Shown: positions 37,481-49,172 of the stretch, piece by piece
Layout: each line of letters opens with the position of its first letter
How positions within the stretch are numbered: the first letter of the stretch is position 1
Origin: Struthidea cinerea
Lineage: Eukaryota; Chordata; Aves; Passeriformes; Corcoracidae
Assembly (NCBI GenBank): GCA_013397865.1
Contig: VZTI01004555.1
Location: 2,275,995 to 2,339,994, forward strand
DNA: 64,000 nt
Reading direction: 5' to 3'
Translations under genes and position numbers: made by a program
Notes under the pieces: model-generated
What the model was told of the DNA's origin: nothing
Database searches by the model: none
The model's input: the letters and a program-made list of their open reading frames with translations, nothing else

Positions 37481-38984
37481 CAATGTGCAGCCATAGATGA
37501 GGTCTGAATAACTATACAAGCAACAGCCTTTCAATATACACTTTAAGTGTGTAAAATTTTCTACACCCATACAATTCCAACCCGAGTTCTTCAGCAAGTT
37601 CTGCACACAGAAGCCCTGCAATCCATACACAAGCAGGAAGCACACTACCCCATCAGGAACATGAATATACACCCCTGCACTCGCTCAGCATTGAGCAGCA
37701 CACCTCTGCTAATCACAACAGGCTTTTGTCTAGACACGGCTGGGGTTTTGTACTGAAATGTGAAAGGGTTGGAGTTTGTTTAAAGGGAGAGTTAAGTATA
37801 AAATTAAGAGGACAAAATGCATATTTGATCCAAGATTTTATCAGAGATCTCTTGCAAGCCTTTTTAAAACACCATCCACTTTTTTTTTTTAAGGAGGACA
37901 GCTGGTAACTATACCACAGCAATCCTGAATGCACACCCAGAAAGCAGCAACAAGAACAAAGCCAAAGCCTGCAGCACATGCATCACGTTGAACCCATGAG
38001 GCTCACCTGCCCTCCCGAGCACACTTCTCCCTACTCCACATCCCAGAGAGCATCCCCTGCCTCCCCAGACTGCAGTTCAGTGCCAGAGCAGCTCCAAAGC
38101 TCCATCAGGACTGGGATGGGACTGGACCTGTTCCACCCCACCAGTCAGTACCAACAACAGCAAGCATCACACACAGGCCCCATACACCCTATGGCTACCA
38201 CCCCACAGCCCACAGCTGCCACACAGACCCATATCCTGCCAGTAACCTTGGGAATCCCTACACACTCACAACCCTACAAACAAAAATACCAACGAAGCAT
38301 CTCCACAGAGCCACGCAGTGAACTATTTTAAAGTTTGTTAAAAATAGGTAAATGTATGCACAGAATCAGATCTGAAAACAAAGATACAATAAACAATCTA
38401 CTGCCGGTTTCTGTTCTCCCTGAACACTGACCCAACAAAACAACACTTCTTACCTTCCTTCCTTTTTTCCCTTCCACTTTCATTCAGTTGACCAAAAAGT
38501 TGCACAGGCATACCTACATGCACACAAGTTAGGATCCACATATAGAATTTAATATACAGAAAAGGAACAACAATAACACAGCAGTTTCCTCAAGTGCTAG
38601 GTCTCGTGCTGCTGACAAATATCTAGACACTGCTAAATCTATTTGAAGCCAAACAACCTACTGATGAGGAAGCAAAGATAAGGCAAACATGTCCTCACTT
38701 TCCATCACACATCTTGATTCTGCTGCCTCCCCTGATCTTTGACAATCAGCAACTCCTACATGCACAGCTCCACATTCATACAGCCTCCCATTTCTTTACT
38801 AAGCCAGCCTTCAGCTCTTCCCACCCACTGAACAGGGTCCTCTGTTGTGCTCCCTTAAGAACAAGAGCAGCTGCTTGGGCCAGTCCTGCCCATTATTCAC
38901 AGGCAGCACTTAGGAATAACAAGACCAGGACCAGCAGAGAGACTTCCTGAGCCCGGTACTGTATCTGCATCACTGGATTTAATG

Positions 38985-39640
38985 GCCCTTCATGGGAGGA
39001 GGGAATTTAAAAAAAACCACCATCAAATACACTAATCCTTTTTGAACCCATTTGTAATTTTGGCATCTACAACATCCTGTGGCAGAGTGCTTCAATTTAA
39101 TTATATGTTTGTTGTCTGAAGGAGAACAAAGAAAGCCCATGCACACACTCCCTTCTCTACTCTGAAGCTGCTACCCAGTCATTTCATTTGGTGGCCCCAT
39201 TTCCTGCCTTATGAGAAGCAGAGAATAACTGTGCCCTGTTCACCTCCTCCATGTCTCTTGCTGTTTTACAGATCTTCTACTACACTATTCTCAGTCATCT
39301 GCTTTCCAAGCTAGACAGTCCAGGCTTTTCTGCTTCTCCCTTGTACGGAGATGGGAAACAAGAATAATTCCTGTACTTTAGTTATCTTACAGCTCTGAGG
39401 AGCACATATGCATGGGGGAGGGTTGGGAACGGGGCACAACCAGAACTGTACGCAGTGTTCAAAGAGAGGGTACAACACAGGATTTATAAAACATGCCATA
39501 ATAAGGTGCTGTTTTGTTCTCAGATGCTTTCATAACAGCTTTTAACAATATACTTGCTTTTTCATTATTACCATTGAGTTGATAGAAAAAACACTGCCTA
39601 CCAAGATCTTTATCTGGAAAGGCAATACCAAATTTAAAGA
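38985..39640 (-). mobile_element. Ancient CR1/L3-type LINE fragment, 3' region
   Basis: The plus strand follows, in order, the complement of the 3' part of old amniote CR1/L3 elements: TTTTTGAACCCATTTGTAAT, TTTGGCATCTACAACATCC, TGTGGCAGAGTGCTTCA, then GTGGCCCCATTTCCTGCCTT, CTTTCCAAGCTAGACAGTCC, AACCAGAACTGTACGCAGTG, TTCAAAGAGAGGGTACAACA, CAGGATTTATAAAACATGCC and finally CCAAGATCTTTATCTGG. Order and spacing agree with the family over about 650 bases despite heavy divergence. It is minus-oriented, with no coding capacity left. It is far older than the copy at 1880 and may be shared across birds or amniotes. Confidence 0.85.
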
Positions 39641-39753
39641 CCACTGCTATCTAGACAAACAGTTAAGGGCAGTTTAGAGACCACTACCATACATATACAG
39701 TTAAGAGTTGTTCCGCCCTACCCTCCCCCTCAATGTTACTTAGCACATAACAA

Positions 39754-39767
39754 GCGCCACCTGTCAC
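39754..39767 (-). promoter_or_regulatory. Weak CTCF-like motif
   Basis: The minus strand reads GTGACAGGTGGCGC, with the CAGGTGGCGC core kept but the outer half poor (10 of 14). It lies about 110 bases beyond the old CR1 fragment. Low-confidence site. Confidence 0.2.
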
Positions 39768-42429
39768 AAGACTGAGCGCGTTGCCCATTCCCTCCATTCA
39801 GCAGATGCCCACACTGCCTCCCCCTGCTGCCCCCTCCTCCCATTCACATATTGTCTCTTCTACTGACAAAAGGACAGTCCAGCTGTTAGCAGGAAAAATA
39901 AGGTGAGAAACAAAAATAACAAGGTACATAATTTGCAATGGGGAGTACACAAGTGTTGCTTTATTTGGAGACTGACAAGTGCAGAGCAACTCCTCTCCAA
40001 CCCCCAGCTGCAGGATACCCCGGCTTCCTAAGGCTTCCTCCCCTGGGAAAAGTGACACAAGGAGCAAGAAGCCAACAGAAGTGTTTCTCAGACCTTGCAT
40101 CTCCCGCTATTCCCTTTCCTGTTAAACAGCAATGCCTCCTAGACCACTCATCCAAGCAGTCCCCACTCCTCAGCTCAAGCCACCCTTTTCCATTCCCTGG
40201 CAACCCAAACAAGCAGCATTTTACTCATCTTTCCCACACATTAAGGACCAGCTGGCCTGTTTCTATTGCCCAATGCAAGAAGAAATTTTAAAAGTCAGTC
40301 TCAAGTGTTTACTAAGCAGAAATTACTTTTTGGTATTTTTAGGAATACCTGTTCCCTTCCCACCCATCAAAAGTTCACATAACAGCCCTCTTTTGAGATG
40401 GCTTAAACCGATTAGTGGAAGTGCCTCTAGAAAGCATCAGTGACATAAAATGTAGATTCTTGGTGAACAGAGTAACTGGTTTATTTTTTCCACCACACTT
40501 CAAAAAACCTTGCCAAAACAACAGTCAGGAACAGATCTGACTAACTAGAACCCAGTCTCCAAAGAGCATGGGATGTGAGTACCTCTCCTCCTCACCCCAC
40601 ATCTCAGGAGATGAGAAAGAATTTTAAAAAAGTAACGACCTGCTATGCTCAATGGCTTACAAATTAAGGCTGCTGGGCAAACTTGTTACTGCTTGGCAAG
40701 ACAGTAACAAGTGAAGGGCATGCAGACAGGACACACACGTCCCCATCTAGACAAGAGTCCACCCAAAAGGACAACTGAGAGAGAAATTCCATGTTATTCT
40801 AGTCTTGCAGTAACAAATAATTTTACACAGTCAAATGAATCAATCAAGCACAGTCAGCTCTCAAAGACAGTAAAGGTTTTTCATATTATTACTCTTTAAA
40901 ACCTGGGTCAAATACCAACACCTTTCAAGGCCACAAGCAGAAAAGCCCATCATACAACAGTGGCAAACACATCTTCCAAACTCAGCGGAGTGCTTTGAAT
41001 AGGCTGGACATCCAAGGAAGGCACCACCATGGCACCTCCCTAACGGAGGCAGTGCCCTCCAAGAGCAGCAGAATCAGGCCCTGCCAACATGCCCAGGAGA
41101 GACCTCATCTCTGTGGTGAGGTCACCTAAACTAACGCATTTCTACCCAAAGCTGGTTTTATAGAGGTGGCCTGGCTGGCAGAGCTGCGGAGATCACAGCC
41201 TCCAAAAAGGGGACACAGCCTCCTCTCCCGACACAGCCGCCTCCAGAAACAGATACCTGTCCTCAGGCCAACGCGAGCGTACAAGAAGCTTATATATCAA
41301 ATCCCACCCAGCACTGAGTCATGCACGATGTGGTGTGCAACTGCAATCAACAGGCCGCGAGCATGCCCAGTTTAACCCACACAAATCCGACTTCTAAACG
41401 TCTGTGACTGTTGCATATCCTCCTCTCACCCCATCCATGACAGTCTTCCAGGTCCTTATCCTCACAGCACCCCTACCAGCAGATGAGAGCTTTTATCAAC
41501 ACACACACGCGCAAAGCTCTGACTGCCAGGCTCGCAGAGGCTGAGTGAGGTTTTCCCGACCCCACGTAAGAGCTGCGGTCATCCTCCCTTACCACCCCAC
41601 TCTCAGAAATGCTGAAATTAAATAGGGACCCACAAATAAACACATTCGTGATATTTCAGACCAGATCTTGAAAACTCAGTCTGCTTCCAGCTCTCCTTGG
41701 AGATGACTGGTGCATTCATTAGCCCACAAGCTCCCCAAGGTACAGACAGTCCCTCTCCTTCTGTCTGCACGGGGCCCAGCTCCACAGGGTGCTGTAAGGA
41801 TAATATTCATACCCAAAAACACAAAGTCAGATTTAACATGCCCTTGAAATGCAGGCGGCTCCTGGATCACAATTTTCCAACAGATTTCACAAGTTAGTTT
41901 GTTTTTTCTCCATTTCTGCCAAACTCAGAGGCGCAGTAAGGACTATATTTAAAATGTAGCTAACAATCATGGCAAATCTTTACATTCTGGTTTTAACATT
42001 CAACTTTTAGTAAAAGATTATCCAAAATAATTTATCTGGTTTCTGTCCTTCTCCTGCCTTCAAAGAATCTCAGAACTAGTTTGTCTTGCATCTACATTAA
42101 TAACCAGAGCAAGAACGCAGTATGATAACAGGAGAGGCTAAACAATTCATCACTGCTGCACACCAAGCACTGCCTTGCACTCCTTCTCCAGATTCCCACT
42201 TCACACTGAACGTAACTGATCCTAAAAGGTGCCAAGTAACAGCGAACCAAGCCCTGGACACACAGGCTCTCCGCAGTAACTAGCAGCAAGTACACTTGCA
42301 GCCCAGAGGAACCAAACAGGGGCAGAGCTCTGCAAAGACGTAGGATTTTCCTTGAGCTGCCTCTGCTTTAGGATTACAAACGCTCCTTCTGCAGTGCCAG
42401 CATTTGCATACCACAGCATATTTACAAAG

Positions 42430-43020
42430 AAATCAATCGGGACACAAGCCCGGAGGTGAACACGGAGAAGAGGCCCACAGCACTTGGGGCAGCCTGCAGA
42501 AAAGCTCGTGGCTTTCTGCTCAGACGCTTCAGGGAAAAGCAAACCGGCACGATCTCCTTCCCCACCCTGTTTAACAAAGAGGACAGAAGTTTGCAGGCGC
42601 AGGGCCCTACAGGCTCTCAAACGCAACCACCACGTGGTGAGCATCAGGAGCAGAGCTCACACAAAGAGCCGAGAAGCAGCAGGAGACAGGGGAGAGGGCT
42701 GGGAAAGCCTCGGCAGCCAGGAGACGGGGGAAGGGGAGAGCCAGCCTTTTTCCCCAGCCATCGCCAGGAGGAAGCAAGCACAAAGGGGACAGTGAGGCTA
42801 AGCAGATAAGAAGCCAGCCGAATGCCAGGCTGGCAGTGCAGATAAACCGAGGAGCCAAGACGCTGCTGGAAGGAGCAGAGTGTGGTTTGGTGGAGAGCTG
42901 AGGGAGGAACCCGTCTTGGCACTGCCCCGGGAGGCCAAGGAGGCAGAGGAAGGGCTTGCACAGCACTTACCTGCGCCGGAGCACGTCCCTCACGCGGCGC
43001 ACGCTGCGGCACGGCCCTCC
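42430..43020. promoter_or_regulatory. CpG-enriched block, possible alternative promoter
   Basis: I counted 29 CpGs in 600 bases, 10 of them in the last 48 (42973-43020). At roughly 57% GC this is an observed/expected ratio of about 0.6, the borderline of a CpG island and far above the neighbouring intron. A CACGTG E-box lies near 42632 (ACCACGTGGT). The block ends beside an ideal minus-strand donor. The base composition also opens long chance frames on both strands (for example 42456-42809 plus, 42644-43024 minus). It could be a promoter or enhancer inside the first intron. Confidence 0.4.
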
Positions 43021-43030
43021 ACACACACAG
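42971..43030 (-). other. Candidate alternative first exon of RCOR1-sense transcript
   Basis: On the minus strand a very CpG-rich segment (GTGCGCCGCGTGAGGG...) ends in CAG|GTAAGTG, a full match to the donor consensus, in the sense direction and 10.8 kb upstream of the 32.1 kb exon. Spliced to that exon, its frame would have a TGA shortly upstream and no ATG, so translation could begin only at the methionine of GMLVW in ELM2. That would make it a 5' UTR exon giving an N-truncated product, or a noncoding transcript. The 5' limit is unknown; no TATA box is clear. This is inference from sequence signals only. Confidence 0.25.
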
Positions 43031-46000
43031 AGCTACAAAATTAACTTAATTTTACTGTGTTCGGGGCCATTAGACTTTCCAATATGAGGAGTGAGATCCT
43101 ATTCAGCACATAAATGCCTCTTTATTGAGGCTGAAAATTCTTCTGTTTTCTCCAATTTGAGGGGCGGGGAAAATATCTTTTAGGCATAATTTGTGCTCAG
43201 GGCAAAATATCCCCTCTCTCCTTTTCTTCCAAAAACCGTCATAATTGTGAAAGCAACCAGAGCGCCCCTGAGTGTATTAAGAGCCCAGAGGTCTTATTTT
43301 CCCTTTCCACAAATTAGAGAATGGGAAAAAAAAAAAGCAGTGGCCACCCCCTAGCAGCTGTTTGATAGGAACACAGATGTGTGTCCCTGCACATCAGTTA
43401 TGCTGCCCCACACTGCTCTCAACAAATTCAAAACGTGGCTTCCAAGTTCATTTGCTTCACCCTGTGACTCCTGGGTAACTCCACAGAAGCAACCAGCGAC
43501 TCTCCACTCGGCACCATATTGAGTTCCAGATACCTAAAGAGGCATTAAGCAATTGTCCCTGTCCTCCTACATCCAGTGCTACCACCCTGGCCACTCTGGA
43601 ACAGTCTCCATATTATCACCTTCTGAGCATCAGTGACCCAAAGCAGTTTCTTGTTCTGCCACCAGTTTGCTTCAAATCCCAGCCTCAGCTCCCCCCAGCT
43701 TGTACAGAAGTGCTTAATGGGGCTTGTACACATGAATGCAGACGTTAAAAAAAAAAAAGCACAGCAACAAGAACAAGGCAGCAAGGGAAACAAAACACGC
43801 AGGGACATAAAGAGGACAGAGAGCCTCAGGGGAGGGACAGTATTTAGAGTTACTAGAGACTGAGAAGCTAAACCATGCTAAGGTTGCTGGGCCTTCAAAG
43901 AGGGGAAAGAAGTCTGTGCAGAGCATCTTGGAGAACACAACAGCCATACAGGTGCATATGCAGGCTGGAGCACAGAAAAGCTGAGACATACTGGCACCAG
44001 AGAAGAAAGCAGACTGTCAAAACTACAAGACAAGACAGGCCAGTGAACATGTATCATTTACCTGTAGCGAGGGGCTCTGCCAAGCATTTTGAGACACTTG
44101 TATCTTCCTCAGCAGAAAAGCTGTGTCCTCTTCACTTCTGTCCTGGCCTGCATTTTCTCTGTAACTTTCCCAGCACTACTTATTGCATTTACTGAAAGAT
44201 GACCATTTTCCCTGACATCTGGATTTTCACAGGCTGCTATTTCAATAAAATACTTTAAAGAACAGACTACAAGACAGTTACCACAAAACAGTGTGTAGCA
44301 ACCTCAATTCTTAGTGCAACTGAGCTCTGATCTGCGACCAGGAGCTGTAGGTACTGCTGCAACCCTGTGCATTTAAAAGTCTTCAGTCTTCTGCTCTGTG
44401 CCACCACTCAAATACAAATTGCTACAAGTCCAGTTATATCTATGTTGAAAGGCAAGAACAAGTGTCAAAATAATTAAGGGTACATTGGTTCCACATACTT
44501 CTCTCTTCTACTCTTCCTTCTACCTCAGAAAATCCTTCCATCTCACCTCCCCCCTTGCACACACACACAGCCCCTCGGCAAGAGCTTTGCACACATTAAA
44601 CCAATACTCGTTAACATGGCCAGGGACCCTGCTGAGAGTCTCAGCTCCCGTAAGACATGGTCCGATTGGTCTTACTTTCTAACAACAAAGCTATTTGTAG
44701 TCAGATATTCATGATGCTGGCAGTGATTCTTGGCATAATTACCAATACCTAGCCTTAATATACAACAGCAAGGGAGGAAGAGCCCACAGCCTGTAAAAGA
44801 TACCAAGCTTCACTCAAAAATACTCGAGTAAACCACCTTCACCAAACAAAACAACTAAAGCTCTTTTCCTATGCCAAATTTCTCTGGCATGCATTTACTG
44901 AGCAGAGCAACAAGAACATCTTATCTTACTCTACTTGCTCCTAAGATCCCACCCAAGTGATGCCCGCAGAAGGCACTGGCTGGCTGTACTGGGCCCAAAT
45001 ACAAGACTCCAAACATGCTCTTGTTAAACACTTCCTACAACTCCACTCCTGCATGAGGGCATCCAGCTGCAACACTGACATGCTCCCTCTCCCAAACCTC
45101 CACAGACAGCTCTCCACTATCCTGCAACAGCTGTGGGAGCTTCCTGCAGAAGACATAACGTGCTGCTGTGCAAGACACAGAAGCAGCAGGGAAATGGGAT
45201 TCCTTGAAGCTCGAGACATCCCATCTTCACCATCATTCAGCAGGAATATGGTCCAGGTTTTGTCAGTAGCTGAATGCTAGATCTTTGTATTTTTTCTGGT
45301 ACATCCAGCATAAAACTCAAACATCAGTGTTTCTGCTCCAGCAAGTCCTGAACACCAGCAATGCTTCTGAGATTGTTGGCACAAGGCAGGGAGACAGAAA
45401 CACCCCTGACAAGTCCCAAGAGATTCAGGATATTCTTTTCCTCAAGGTCATGATTATCACAGGTACCAGCATTGTGTCCAGACTGGTAAGGTACATGCTT
45501 GATCAACTCACACAGTCTCCAGAAAAACAGTCCCAACAACAACAGACCTGTAGCCACCTTAGGCACAGTACCTCAGACTGCCGAGCTGCTGACAGCTTGG
45601 CCTTGCTTGTTTCCCCGCCCCCACAGAGAAAGACAGAAGGAAGCTGCTTACAACACTCCATAAAAACCCACTTTCTCATAGCGGTGTTCCAGGTCCACTG
45701 TCAGCTGTTCCAGACTTGCAGAACAGAACAATCCCATTGCATCTGATGTTGTCCTAAACCAGAGGCATCAACTTACATGCAGGAGAGTTTAGATGTCTGT
45801 TGCTGCCGAGTTTGGTCTAAATCTGCAAACAGAGATTTTTCTCTGTTTGCCTCTGTTTCTCCTTCTTTCCCCCCACCCCACTCCCTCGCCCCCAGACACA
45901 ACAGTTCAACTGCATGTATGAACAGGTTCCTCAAAAGACATGATGAGTCCAAGAACAGTTCAGCAAGTCCCAGAACCCTGGCACATCCCCTGACGACCTC

Positions 46001-46546
46001 AGCAGCTCCTTATGCAACTGCCCAGTCAGTATGCAGACGAGTCACATGAGACTAGCACAGATCCTGGGAGAGCAGGTTTTAAGTTATTCCTGCACAAGAA
46101 AAAGGAGTGATAATTACGCAATGCCTTTTTAAGATTCATGGACTCTATCTGTTTGAGAATCCTTGCTCCCTTGGCTATAGCAGTACACCAAGAAAACTAC
46201 GCTCCCTTTTACACAGTTTGTTTAAATATCAGTGCTATCGCCAATAGAGAACTCTGCAGCAATTTCTAGGAAAGATGACACCAGAGCACCAGTTTCCACA
46301 TCCCTGGCTTACTGCCCTTGGACAGTTCTTTTTGTGCAGTCGGTAAGGCTGAAAACTTGTTTCTGTCTGACACTGACTCGTGATTCAGCTTCCCCTTCCT
46401 CGCAGCCTAACCAAGAGAGCAGAGCCCTGCTAAGTACCAGTGTCTACAGGAATAGAGGAACTATACATTTTTTCACCAAGCCCCACTTTGCTGGGTTGAT
46501 GCTACTGAAAAGTTAAAGTTTTCACAACGAGCTTCTGTGTTGATTC

Positions 46547-47188
46547 TCAATCCCTAAAACTGAATGTCATGTGGCAGCAGGCTGAGCGAGTGCCCTGCAG
46601 CTCACGCTCTGTGTAAGGCAAGGGCACCATGCCTTTGCTCTGCTGCTCAACCCCCCTGCAAGGAAACATTTTCCCTGTAGGAGCAGGGGAGAGACAAAAG
46701 GGACAGGAAACACACCAGGCATGGTATGTAGAAACAAAATGCAAGCATTTGTCTCTTACAGCCATCTCCTGACAAAATATTACTGAGTAGATCCCTCCAC
46801 AAGCTGTGTGCACATGTGTGGGGTGGTCAGTTGTTGCTCCCTTGTCAAGTTTATGATCAGTCATGTCCAACTTTACCCTGTGATACTGGCACTTTCCTGA
46901 ACAGAGGACTCCACTCAATTGTATCAGCCAAGGACGTGCTACCAATACCACTAGGAAAGCAGATTTTTGCACATTCAGAAGCACTTCCTTTGCTGTTCCT
47001 ACAGAACCATCAATTTTGGCCAATAAAAACCTTGCCACAAGGGGAAGAAATACCTTTTTTTTTAAATACAAGCAGCAATTATCATCCCTGGTTTGCCATT
47101 TAGCTATCCTAACAATCTCCTTCCAGGCTTCTTGCCTCTCCTGTATAAAACTCTTGAACCTGTCACACATTCCTACGACTTCTGCCAT
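46547..47188 (-). other. Unrecognised 213-codon ATG open frame in RCOR1 intron 1
   Basis: The frame runs from an ATG in good Kozak context (ACAATGG) to a TGA-type end, starting MAEVVGMCDRFKSFIQERQE. The first 35 residues are charged, the middle (VFLPLVARFLLAKIDG, AFLVVLVARPW) is hydrophobic, and the C-terminal third is cysteine- and histidine-rich. I recognise no domain, no transposon motif, and no flanking repeats or tail. From stop-codon frequency alone a frame this long is unusual for 64 kb (I estimate well under one expected), but base use does not look strongly coding. It is listed as a candidate, not a gene. Confidence 0.15.
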
Positions 47189-49104
47189 TGTCAAAAAATG
47201 TTGTAAAATTCCCTTGTTCCTCCCATTTATTTTGTTTGGGTGATTTCAGTATCACTCTCAGCACTGCCACTAAAAGTAACACTTGTGTACTGGAAGGGGA
47301 ACTTCCCTAGCCACCTAAATTCTGGTAGAACAATGTACACACACAGAGGATAGAAGGAATGGTTCGTACATATGCTGTCTCCTTACATCATAATGTAAAG
47401 ACGATCAGTCTTGTTCCCCTCATGCATCATCCAGAGGTGTAATGTTTCTGGAAGTTTGGAAACACGGGGAGTGAAAACTACTTTTTTCTTTCCACCTTTC
47501 CCAGAAGTTTTCAAGGCATTCAGCTGTAGGAACTTGGAACTTCATTTTCTCATTTAGGAATGAGAAAGTGTCATGCTTATTTGAGTTAGCTCATCAATTT
47601 TCACCAGGTATGCTTTCAAATAAAGCTCTTTAATACAGGGTACATCTGTCACTGTTCAAAGGTGAGGCTAGAACATCACAGCACACTGCAGCAATAAATG
47701 TAGTTGTTGCCAGTTGGTGTATCTCTAAAACGAGACAAAGGAGGGACGAAAAGTGTCAGATACAGGAAGTATCAATATTGTTAACTCAAACAGAAGGTTA
47801 AATATCCTGGGGGCTCTGAAACGGTACATAAATAAAGACCTAGTGTCATAATGCAAACGTAAAGAAACAAGTACAACATCCCAGTCTGCATGGAAGCGTC
47901 CTTCATTGTGACATGAAAACATCGGACAAAAAGTAAACCTGATCCCATGTTATCACTAATTAAATTCATATGTACCGATTTTCTTTTTTTAAATGAAGCA
48001 TACATTCAAATTCATTAGTGACAGAAAACATTCTGAATAACTTAATTGCAGAAGCCATTTCCATTTAAAGCTTTTCACTTTTAAACCTAAATATATCTCA
48101 AGAGTCTTTCCTCTGATTTTTCCACAATGGACATGGTGAGAGGAAAGTGGACTCTGAGAGCTTATAAATTTCTCTTTTTCCCTGTCAAGTCCTCACACCA
48201 AGTACATCGCATCCATGACTTTTCCACACAGATTAAGAGTTGTTTCACGTGCTGAATCTTGCCTAGAGAACTATCCGGCCTTCATGAAACACAATGCTAT
48301 CATCCATGAATCAGTCCAAGGTGTCATTTACTTCTAGTCATAAGGATATGTGTTAGTCTGACCTTCTGACTTTGAGCACAGAGTTCGCAAGACACCCATA
48401 AAGTCATTTTATTCATTGATTAAAACAAAGAATGAACCCGAGGGTATTATTTTCTTCTCATAGACCTAAAAGATCTGATCCTTGGAATGTGACTCCCTGC
48501 ATTTCATTACTGATTCATTAAGACCTTACCCTGCTAAGTTGCTTTGCAGCCAGAAGCCCCATGTTTTCTCCTCCCAGGCAGCACTACAACAAAAGCTTAG
48601 ATCGCCTGCTAGAATGCTTATGCAGTGCAGTTCTGAAGAAAAAGCTACCATAGAAAGTGACTGAGCATGGAACAAGGATGCTATTGGAAAACCATGTTTT
48701 GTTCCCTGGAGCAGAAGTAAGTAATTTTACCTCAGCGCCTCAGTTTGCTCCTGCCTTCAACATAGGTGATACTCAGCACTCTGTAGACATACATGCAGAG
48801 GGCTAGAAAGTCTAAGGGCCATGAACAGGACAGCGTTCCACACTCCAGGGCAAAAAGAACTGCTGCACTTCCATGAGCCAGGCAAGGACTGATCTTGGGG
48901 GAATTTCTCACAATGCAGTTCAAAGTGAGAAGACCACAGAAAGTCAATTCAAGTTACCTCCTGGTGGCCATAGCATCCCTCACACCTAAAGAAAGAATCA
49001 CCCACTGTTAACAGCTTACAAGAAAGGCAGATCACTGTGCCAGCTGAAGAACAACTTCCACAGTAGACTGAACTACAAAAAAGTATTTTCTGAGGTGAAA
49101 GGGA

Positions 49105-49172
49105 AAAACAAACAAACAAAGAAAAACCAAAACCAAACCAAACCAAAAAAACAACAAACAACAAAAAAAACA
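49105..49172. repeat. A-rich simple repeat of AAAC/ACCAA words
   Basis: AAACAAACAAACAAAG followed by repeats of CCAAA and AACAAC units, almost free of G and T on the plus strand. It is low-complexity sequence. Its reverse frame yields a spurious Phe-rich translation. Confidence 0.85.

Noticed and set aside
38944..38965. Apparent Gln-Tyr-Arg-Ala codons on the minus strand, tested as the missing RCOR1 exon with QYQAVVPDFDP
   Set aside because: The neighbouring codons do not continue the CoREST sequence in either direction and no splice borders fit.
42456..43024. Overlapping frames of 103-140 codons on both strands
   Set aside because: They occur together in the GC- and CpG-rich block, where stop codons are rare; no domain or consistent start is visible.
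45285..45746. 153-codon plus-strand frame
   Set aside because: No homology, no conserved motif and no coding-like base use; its length is within chance for this window.
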